From Blastobasis lacticolella (lineage: Eukaryota > Arthropoda > Insecta > Lepidoptera > Blastobasidae), in contig LR990061.1 in assembly GCA_905147135.1 (NCBI GenBank), positions 4,750,026 through 4,814,025 of the forward strand: 64,000 nt of DNA, given 5' to 3'. The translations under genes were made by a program, and so were the position numbers. The notes under the pieces are model-generated. The model was not told the origin of the DNA. It searched no databases and was given only the letters and a program-made list of their open reading frames with translations. This document shows, in pieces, positions 55,943 through 64,000 of the stretch. How positions within the stretch are numbered: the first letter of the stretch is position 1; the number at the start of each line of letters is the position of its first letter.

Positions 55943-57052
55943 AGAACATGCATACGGTACCCTTTGGTATCATCAATTTGAATTCACCCTTATATATCAT
56001 CTCACAGGACACATTTCCGTATGACACACACTGCTTGGCATATCCCACGCCTTCCACTCTGTCGACATACGACACTCGTCTTTGTCGTATCTCTTGTATC
56101 CATCGTCACCTTAAACTCTACAAGGTCGTCCACCCATCTCGTGGGGGCGAGTATTCAATATTACTTGTTATAAATTACTTACTTACACTGAAATATGTAT
56201 GCACTGCCGAGGAGAAAAATCGTAAACAAAAACATGCATAACATTGTGCAGTATTCACGAGTAGGAAACGCGGTTCTGCGTAATTTCACGTAAATTTCCT
56301 GCTGGTTGTATTGTGAGTCATGCCTTCTTAACCGCCGATGTATATTTTCTGCTTGTTCATTAGAAAAGAATGATTTTATTTACGTCATAGACAGACAGAC
56401 GTGCTTGCTTGTTGGTTTGTGGTTAAGAGACAGTACGGGAGTGTTACTCTTAGGGTTGCCAACCCTTGTTATAGTAGGTAGACTCCTAATATAGGCCAGT
56501 CAAATCTTACATCTAAAACGCAAAGCGCGATGTAACGCTGCATTTTTGATATGTTATTTGGACCCCTTAAGAGAGTGGGAAACTACATTTTGCAAGCAAA
56601 AAAAAATTGTGCTTCTTGCGTAATACGTGAAAAACTGCGAAATTTCGGGACTTTTTTCACTTTCAGGTCTTAAAATAAAAAACCATGCATTTTTCGACCA
56701 ACAAAGCTCAATAGCTTTTAAAATTGATTAAATTTGCAAGGATTTAAGCCCAAACACAGCTCTATAAAGCGTATAGCAACCAAGTTATGACTCTTTAAAT
56801 ATAGTCTATTTTTCCCCGAAAAACTACAATTTTAGGTTTTGCTCCTGTCCCGAGCAAATTATTGGTAAAATTACTAGTTCTATTATAAAAAAAATTAAAA
56901 GGGAGTTGTAGTACTTTTAATTTGCTTTAAATGATGTACAGAACGAACTATGTGAGACTAATGGTTCATTCACAATCTTAAAAAAATGAGAACGTAAAAA
57001 TGTATTTTTGAAAAATAAAGTATTTATTAAGGTAGGAATAACAATTATACAT

Positions 57053-57110
57053 ATTATGAATACTTATCTGACATAATACAAATTATGAATACTAATCTGA
57101 CATAATACAA
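57053..57110 (+). repeat. 29-bp tandem duplication
   Basis: ATTATGAATACTTATCTGAC ATAATACAA (57053-57081) is repeated with one change at 57082-57110. Confidence 0.8.
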
Positions 57111-57149
57111 ATAACAACTAACTTAATAAAACAATCACTAATTTAGTCC

Positions 57150-58800
57150 AAAGTCCACGGTATTAGAACTATTAGGAATGCTGCTCATAAGGCTGGCCGT
57201 ATTGTCCCCCGCCCGAAGTGGAAGTCAGCCCTATGGGTCTTTAGTAATATCGACCAAGCGCTTAGCTAGCTCCCGAAATAGGGAGTGTGCGCATGGACAC
57301 TAGAATTCAAGGGTTTCCAAACCAAACGGCGTAAATATGTGGTTTCCACCAACACTTGCGCCGTTTGACACTTTCAGTTGAGACGGCATCGGGCCGTTAC
57401 TGGAAGATGGAACTGTGCAAGGGTATCGCTACACGTGGTGTCCCTGACCAAACGTCGTCCCAGCTCCCAGGGCGGGCGTGTCATCCCTTCGAGCCTCTTA
57501 CCGTCATCACGGGCCAAACCACCTGGCTCAAGCTTAGCGGGTGCTCCAGCGGAGGTGAAGGCCCGGCGGATGATATAGTGCGTAACGCGGTCGAAAAGTG
57601 TCCCAATATTTTTAGAAGACATTGCCTGAAGTTAGAGACCCTATTTACACTCGCCAGCAGCCAGCAAACGGGCACGCTCTGCAGAGTTGGTTGGTGCGCT
57701 TAAAAGATTGCTTCGCACCAATCTGCAGCGAGGCTCGCCCCATAGCCGCTGGGAACAGGAATTTTTCGGGAGCTCGGCCTCCGGAAAAGCCTCGTGCCAA
57801 AGGCATTTATTTGGCGTCGATAGAATACGCCGTAATAAAAGTCCCTAGTTTAGATAATAACTTCTACACTGGATACTGTGAACTACGCACCGAGGACAGA
57901 AAAGCTGACAGGGACACATCTGAAACTTTCCTAACGCCTAGACCTCCATATCCATCTGTTTCCAAGATGAATTATCGAGATTTATGTTAAGAATTAAAAT
58001 ATACGAATATGTTTCACTGTATTGTTGACAACACCGCAAAACACAACAATAGAATTGGAATTTTTTTCTTTAATGAAGTCCGAGAGGGATTAATCAAAAC
58101 TACCTAGAAGGTGAAGTCACGCCTTGTCGACGACATTGTAATAGCAATAGCGTCAAAAGCTGCAGAAATGGTACCAGACCTCGGACTGCTCACCAATCAC
58201 CCTCTACTCGCGCATGAGGAGCTGAAAATCCTGTAAAACCGTGTTCGCATCCCTTCGTAGGATCCCGTGTTCTAAGTAGGTCGTACTACCACACGTTAAA
58301 TTTAGAATTTAGCTTCTCGAGAGTCGCCTATTGCTGGCAGCCGACTACTGATTGCAAGAGGTAGCCTTTGTATATAAGATTGCTCGGCTTTTTGTAGCAT
58401 TGCCGCATCAACTTATAAGCGGCCGGCAACTTAGATCGTATTTGACCAAGCAACGCGCCTCTATCGACATAGTTGAATCCATTTTTACGTCACCCTTCAG
58501 TACGACTTCAACACTATTACTTTGGAGGAAAGTTCTCATGGCGGCTTCGCAGTCACCTTTAGATCCAAAGTCGAGTTGGATATGTTGGAAGTAATTTGCT
58601 GGGCTGGGGGGTGGAAAACCGGCGTCGGTACGTAGTCCCTACCGCAATAGGACGAATGAAACCATCATTTTTTTAGTTTTAGGCGCCATAAAGCGTACTT
58701 ACTAAGGACTGTTCTACCTAGCCTGCCAGTGGTGTCGAGAATTCGTTTATAGAGGCTTGTTCCTTGAAGGCCCTAATGTCGTCGTCGTATGAATGTAGAT
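57150..58800 (-). pseudogene. Decayed non-LTR reverse transcriptase inside the transposon
   Basis: The minus strand, in shifting frames, encodes GFIRPIAVGTTYRR (near 58650), VDRGALLGQIRSKLPAAYKL (58480-58420), PSNLIYKGYLLQSVVGCQQ (about 58390-58330) and, 3', LARDDGKRLEGMTRPPWELG (about 57530-57470) with LVRDTTCSDTLAQFHLP. These are the finger and motif-A region and the conserved C-terminal block of a widespread non-LTR family. Many stops and frameshifts; the YADD region is not recognisable. The + frames at 57356-57990 are shadows of it. Confidence 0.65.
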
Positions 58801-60778
58801 ACAACACTAAAGCCAAGTAATGTCAAAAAAATACATTGTTACGATTTCAATAGAACTCGGGAGAATGTCAGAAACCCATGGTAAAACTAAGCAACTTCAA
58901 ACTAACATACAAACGGCCCTGGGTTCAGTTATTGAATCGCTCGAATCAAAGCAAGCAATTCATTGGCGAGGTTGACAAATATCTTCCACTGGACCCTGAG
59001 ACTGATAGAACGGTCTCGGAAGCTGATTGGCACCTTGTGATGGTATTTTTTTATTATTATAACTTAATTTCTAACAAGCATAGCATAAGTACTTTGGTAC
59101 CATTCACACAAATAAGTATTCACAGAATTCTTCAAAAAACCATTTTTAAGATTGTAAGTAAACTATTAGTCTCACTTAGTTTGTTTTCTACTTTAATGAA
59201 AGTAAACTAAATGTACTACAACTTTCTTTTAGTTACTTTTATCATAGGACTAGCGATTTTATCAATAATTTGCTCCGGACGGGAGCAAAACTTAAAATTG
59301 TAAATTTTCCAGAAAAATTGACCATCTTCGAAGAGTCATAACTTGGTCACTGTACATTTTATAGAGCTGCGTTTGAGCTTAAATAGTATGCACTTATATG
59401 AACTTTATAAGCCATTAAGCTTCATTGGTCGAAAAATGCATAGTTTTTTATTTTTATACCAGAAAGTAAAAAAAGTCCGAAAATTTCGCTGTTTTTCACG
59501 TATTACGCAGGAAGCACAATTTTTTTTTGCTTGCAAAATGTAGTTTCACACTCTCTTATGGGGTCCAAATAACATACCAAAAATTCAGCGTTACATCGCG
59601 CTTTGCGTTTTAGGGCCTTTTTTTTGTAAGATTTGACTGGCCTAATATAGTAGGATAGTATATTATATACTAGGGTTGGCAACCCTAGTTACTCTTTATT
59701 TGTCTAAATGGAAATCAGTTTCACGAACTTGTTTATTTCTGCAGAGAACCAAATTTCCGCTTCCGTCAGCCTTCTTATAACCAATTTACTTTTATTTAAA
59801 AGATTCATTCATGTCTAACATAAACTCGCTTACGATATCAAAAGTACAAATTATCCGAACTTCTCTCTTGAAGTCCCTAATCTAGGTTATGGAAATTGAA
59901 TTGTATCTCGTTTAGTTGCGAGACATGTTGCAGAGGTATATCATGTGTAACAGAGTGTAGTCAAAACGCAAGACTATAAAATGTCATGCTCGTAAAACGA
60001 AGACACAATAATACAGAAAGATCATGCTACGTTAACTATTAAACTTGATAAACAAGAACTATTAAACATTGACGCCAATATTTAGTATGATTTCATTGGC
60101 AGATGCTGATTTCGTTTATCGAGTTTGTAAGATTTCGAAAATAGTAATTAACGCTTGCGAGTGACAAGACCCTGTAGAAATTATTTCAGTTGCAGATGCT
60201 GATTTCTAGAGATTAGATAGGTGTTTCTAAACTTTATAGTATACTTGAATAAAAAAATTCAATACCATACGTGAAAAAAAACAGTATTGAATCCACTACA
60301 AAAATCTATTTTGCAAAGTATTATGTATTCAGGCAGAGCTTGTTTGCAACCTTAGTGGAATAAAAAAAAACTTAATTTTTTTTTAATAAATGACAGACTG
60401 ATTTAGGATCTGAATAAACCTTCTAACCCAGTAAGTACCCGAGTCAGGACAGCGTTACCACTTGAAACCATTGGCGTAAACGCGGCCCTAACAGCCCGAG
60501 TACCACTCGAGACTAGGGCAGTGGAAGTCTCAATTTACCACAACACGATAATAGTACCGCCGTTTCCTCTCGGACGGTTCCGCGTAAGCTGCTCTGTCGC
60601 TCTCTAGCCACGAATAGAACCCAGGTGGACGATGAACTTTGACGGCACACTTTGTTGGACGCAACTAAGTGTGGCCGCTTTTTATTTGTGTGATGGTTCT
60701 TCCCTTCATTGGGTGTTGAGAGTACGTTTCAAGAGAAAAGGGCAAAAGAAGAGTACGACTACGCTACGTAGACTTTAA

Positions 60779-60884
60779 GGGTATGTTCCAGGTTTCCTAC
60801 CGCGTACCTTTGTTGACGAGTGTGTGTCGAAATATCGGGCTACGCGTCGACAAAGGTACGCGGGAGGAAACCCGGAACATACCC
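60779..60884. mobile_element. TTAA-flanked inverted-repeat element, intact copy
   Basis: GGGTATGTTCCAGGTTTCCT ACCGCGTACCTTTGTTGACG pairs with CGTCGACAAAGGTACGCGGG AGGAAACCCGGAACATACCC, arms of about 40 bp. TTAA flanks both ends (60775-60778, 60885-60888), the target preferred by piggyBac-type transposases. Serves as empty site for the Foldback-like element. Confidence 0.75.
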
Positions 60885-60976
60885 TTAAAATGTGTGATAA
60901 TAACCGCAATAGTTTAAAACATAACGCTACGTAGAATGCACAGAAATCTAAATGTATTTCGAAAGATAGATAGGTA

Positions 60977-61227
60977 GAGCTCGTCTAATTTAAAATGACG
61001 CGCCCCACTATCGCATTAACGCACACAAGCAAGTTTAAAATATGGACGCAATACATATACAAATGCCGTTGTAATTGGTCATTCAGTTGCCGGTAAGATT
61101 CAAACGTCGGAGCACGCGCCGTTCATTGGCTCCCACACAGATGAAGTGTCGTTATTAATATTTGCACTCACACATCGAAATCAACTAACTAAGTAGTGGG
61201 GCGCGTCATCTTAGACTAGACGAGCTC
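60977..61227. mobile_element. 251-bp TA-flanked MITE
   Basis: Ends GAGCTCGTCTAATTTAAAAT GACGCGCCCCACTA and TAGTGGGGCGCGTCATCTTA GACTAGACGAGCTC are inverted, 34 bp, with TA outside (60975-60976, 61228-61229). Fits a non-autonomous Tc1/mariner element. Confidence 0.78.
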
Positions 61228-61446
61228 TAACTTCTTTATTGCTCATACAAGAATAATTACATTACAAAAGTAGAGAAAAACCTTATATAGTTATGGGCAA
61301 AGACGCACGGAAAACTACGCCTTGCTGTGTATACGTACATGGTCACATGCACACATTGACAACCAAAGTAGACCTACGCCTATTGACAACCATACTACGC
61401 CATGGCACACATGTTTACGAAACCGGCCTGATGTCACTGTGGACTA

Positions 61447-62050
61447 GGGTTGCACACTTTTCTTAGACCAAATATAGTATTTTCGGGTTTAGATGCCATA
61501 AAAATATAGTAGGGACTTAATAAAAAAAAAATATTGTAGGTTTTTTAAATAAAATGTACGTACAGTCGGCCAAAAATGTGGTCTACCACCCTACGGTTCA
61601 GGTTCGGTTAAACGTCACGAGACAACAAGGTCGATTTCTACTTGCAATAATATTATGTCAGTGAAAAAAGTCAACCTTAGCGATCATTAGATCTCGCAGA
61701 AGCTTTTGTCAAAACTGGTAGACCACTTTCTTGGTCGACCGTACCTACTCGTATATTATTTCTTAAATGTATATTTTCTGCTACATTGAGTTTCATAGCT
61801 GTTTTGTTTTATTTGACTTAAGTTTGACGTCACGTCATACAAATGTCAAGACTCAAGATCGTTCTGAAATATTCGATTTGTATTAAGAAAATTTTCTTTT
61901 GAGGATCTTATGGATGCGTTCCGTTTTGCGGTAAGTGGTAATTCTATGGTGGTAATGTTGTGCTAATTAAATATAGTAGTTTCGCCTACTATATTTTAAT
62001 TTATAATATATAGTAGGTAGACTCCTAATATAGTAGGGTTGGCAACCCTA
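61447..62050 (+). mobile_element. AGGGTTGGCAACCCT-family element, copy with both ends
   Basis: From TAGGGTTGCACACTTTTCTT AGACCAAATATAGTATT to CTAATATAGTAGGGTTGGCA ACCCTA. Homologous to 2505-3246 but lacks that copy's 391-bp insert and carries its own (61563-61741). A further 60-odd bp difference lies near 61785-61850. Confidence 0.7.
61563..61741. mobile_element. 179-bp TA-flanked MITE (nested)
   Basis: CAGTCGGCCAAAAATGTGGT CTACCA on the left pairs with TGGTAGACCACTTTCTTGGT CGACCG on the right; TA at 61561-61562 and 61742-61743. The homologous copy near 2606-2616 is uninterrupted, so it shows the empty site. Confidence 0.8.
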
Positions 62051-63378
62051 CTGTGGACAGCGCGCCATCTTTATTTCTCATTCGGTCTGAGAGGATAATA
62101 TAGGACATTTATAGTATTTTTTAATATATTCGTATCACCAATATATTGTGTCTCGCCAATATAGGAATTTAAATAAATTCGTAGCACCATTATGTATCTT
62201 GTTGTGTTGTGGTCTGGGGTTTTCTTTGAAGTCAATTTCCTTGCGGAAAAAGTATTTGTGCAAACAGTGTACAGTCGTCTAGTGCATTACTCTTTTCCTG
62301 GTTGACCTAACAGGGTTCAACAGTAAGTTTACTTGGCGTACCTAAGAATAATAATCCATTGCAGTTCTGTTTGACGCAATATACCCTATTGCTTCAATCA
62401 GAACCGCAACGAAGTATTTCCCATTACTTTAGAAAAACTATTGCTGTGGTTTATTATTTATAAGTAATTGTATTTTCCTTATCAACGCTTCATCCGGTAG
62501 TTTCCTGTTGAGGTCCGGTAGTACCTAGTACTAGTTCATTATATGAGCGGGAATATTAATAAATTGTTTTAGAAATTGACATTGTGCTAATTGAATGATG
62601 ATTGAACTGACATTAATATTATTACATTTTGAACTAATGACATTTCAATATTAAACTATTGTTGCGATTATTGCTTAATTGTATTGCGTGGATATTTTTA
62701 ATTTATTGTGCTAACTATGGAATTTAATTTTCTGAAATAAATGTTATATTATTATTATTACCTGTTTAATTATACGCGTACTGTTCGGATCTTTGTAAAC
62801 AATCAACTTTCCAACGGCTATTTATTATTTTCTCGGGATAAACGAGTCTATTTTAATCAGTGATAACGTAGCATTCTCTTAGTGAAAGAATTTTTAAAAT
62901 CGGTCTATTAGTTTTTGTGTTCATTCGTTACAAACAATCATCCATAAATACGTAACAAGGTACGTGGTAAATCACGTTTTGCAATTACAGTTTTCCTGTT
63001 ACTGATATTTCTTTTTACCATTTGGCTGGATTTCTCACCACCAATTAGTGGCCTTCCTTCCTCCTAGAACCCCCCAGCAACACTTGCCACTGTTGCTGGG
63101 GTGTTTAAGGATCTATAGTTCCTCATGCGAGAATTTGGGGCAGTTGGCTTGGATCTGAATATCTCGAATGGTGGTATAGTATCTCTTGAGTCTTGTTTGA
63201 CAGCTGGTGCTGTTTCTGAAGGTTTTGAGACCATTGCCCCAAACACCACTTTAATAGGGGTATCTTGTATATGTCAAAAACAACTTCAATGAGCCGATTT
63301 CAAGAGGACCTTCCTACAACTTCCCATAGATGGCGCTCTTTAACGAGTGAAACATAATCGTAATCTCTGGGCTGTCAT
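62051..63378. other. No gene recognised
   Basis: AT-rich up to about 63000. A G+C-richer block at 63060-63260 has an uninterrupted 61-residue minus frame (63249-63064) rich in Pro, Ser and Lys (SKPSETAPAVKQD), with no identified family; it may be a retroelement gag fragment. Confidence 0.35.
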
Positions 63379-63545
63379 CGTCATCTTGGTGTCATGTTCC
63401 AGTTAAGGCTCAGGGTCCGCCTTCCTGCTACTCTTGGCCCACCTCGCTCGGTCTTCGGCATCCTAAGTGGTGAGCTGATTGGCACGCATATCATTCTTGA
63501 CAACGTCAAGCCATCGCCTCTTCGGCCGGCCTCTCTTGGCGGTAT
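63379..63545 (-). pseudogene. RTE-like LINE C-terminal fragment
   Basis: The minus strand encodes AKRGRPKRRWLDVVKNDMRA then NQLTT, a stop, DAEDRARWAKSSRKADPEP. The GRP..RW.DVVK.DM and DAEDRA.W...RKADP pattern is the conserved end of RTE/BovB-type ORF2. A shorter relative lies near 38360-38430. Confidence 0.7.
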
Positions 63546-64000
63546 GCTATTGATGCGGCTGTATTTATTTCGATGCCATTTATTTAAGATCTATTATTAA
63601 TTTAAAATTGTTTGGGTGTCAGTGCTCCTTGGGGCTCAATTTTAAAAAGTTGACTGGCAGCCGTATACATAGCGGCGTAAATGTATTTCCGTCTTTGTAC
63701 CTCATCGTGCATGAAGTTTAAACAAAAAAATAATAATATAATAAACGTTAGGTTGGAATGGTAGAATTTTTTTATTTGATCAAATATTATAAATGCATTT
63801 TAACGCGGTTTAAAGCATTGAATGATGACACTCACACATATGGTTTGCCATACAACTTTAATTATAATAATATTCGAGTAGTTTGAGCGCGCCATCTGTG
63901 CGATTTTTTGCGAAGCTAGTGTTGAAAACTGCTCATTGAATATCGATCCAATTTACGGTTGATACAAACTACAAACCTATCGTCACCTCCGATCTAGGTT
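63546..64000. other. AT-rich end of window
   Basis: No exon seen. TGAAAACTGCTCATTGAAT near 63921 resembles the right end of the 391-bp insert at 2751-3141, and GCGCCATCTGTGCGAT precedes it as GCGCCATCTACTGATG does there, so a related element may end here. Confidence 0.4.

Larger units (their letters stand above)
56495..59641. mobile_element. 3147-bp DNA transposon with ~510-bp inverted arms
   Basis: Left arm from GCCAGTCAAATCTTACATCT; right arm is its inverse, ending GTAAGATTTGACTGGC. Pairing continues about 510 bp inward (to about 57000 and from about 59125) with perhaps 80% identity, including ACGCAAAGCGCGATGTAACG, TTGCGTAATACGTGAAAAA-like and CAAGTTATGACTCTT. CTAATATAG flanks both sides (56486-56494, 59642-59650), giving a 9-bp duplication; a 7-bp reading (TAATATA with GG...CC ends) is also possible. 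Interior is filled by a decayed LINE on the minus strand; no transposase seen. Confidence 0.75.
56451..59692 (+). mobile_element. AGGGTTGGCAACCCT-family element, copy split by a larger transposon
   Basis: Left part TTAGGGTTGCCAACCCTTGT ... GTAGACTCCTAATATA and right part TAATATAGTAGGATAGTATA ... AGGGTTGGCAACCCTAG. Joined through one CTAATATAG, they reproduce the sequence at 3195-3246. Confidence 0.7.

Noticed and set aside
57356..57990. Two overlapping + strand frames of 115 and 122 residues
   Set aside because: The minus strand carries the recognisable LINE C-terminal block over the same bases, so the + frames are shadows.

Overview
The window looks like nuclear DNA of a moth or butterfly (Lepidoptera). 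It is AT-rich, its genes are split by GT-AG introns, and between exons it is packed with tRNA-derived SINEs, 3'-truncated non-LTR retrotransposons (Jockey-like, RTE-like and others) and short inverted-repeat DNA transposons of kinds common in lepidopteran genomes. This assignment is inference from style; no species can be named from the sequence alone.

Layout. 1-1506 is the 3' half of a Jockey-clade LINE with a nearly intact reverse transcriptase. 3935-20669 holds the last twelve coding exons of an ABC transporter on the + strand. They encode 538 residues: the end of the ATP-binding domain with its H-loop, a linker, then a six-helix membrane domain with a glycosylated extracellular loop. Domain order and sequence fit the arthropod ABCH subfamily, often labelled 'ABCG23-like'. 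Earlier exons (Walker A, signature, Walker B) lie off the left edge. At 25136-25217 there is a well-formed first coding exon of a second gene: a 27-residue start that is a textbook signal peptide, followed by a strong splice donor. No later exon of it could be recognised, so the rest of the window is either one very long first intron (over 38 kb) or intergenic DNA.

Mobile DNA dominates the remainder. I separate three SINE families (SINE1 with a tRNA-Gly-like head; SINE2 with another tRNA-like head; SINE3 without a clear tRNA head and often with a GAT-rich tail), several LINE families known only from 3' ends, and more than a dozen inverted-repeat elements. Related copies inside the window act as natural empty sites for one another and prove several insertions.

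The most striking structure is a 3496-bp near-palindrome at 47294-50789. Each arm is an array of about 160-bp direct repeats (8 on the left, 10 on the right). The arms flank a roughly 130-bp unique centre with a 43-codon open frame, and the whole is bounded by a perfect 9-bp target duplication. This is the architecture of Drosophila Foldback elements (Mutator/MULE relatives). It is inserted in a TTAA-flanked inverted-repeat element that also carries a TA-flanked MITE. A second long-TIR element (56495-59641, arms about 510 bp, 9- or 7-bp duplication) sits inside another small element and carries a decayed LINE.
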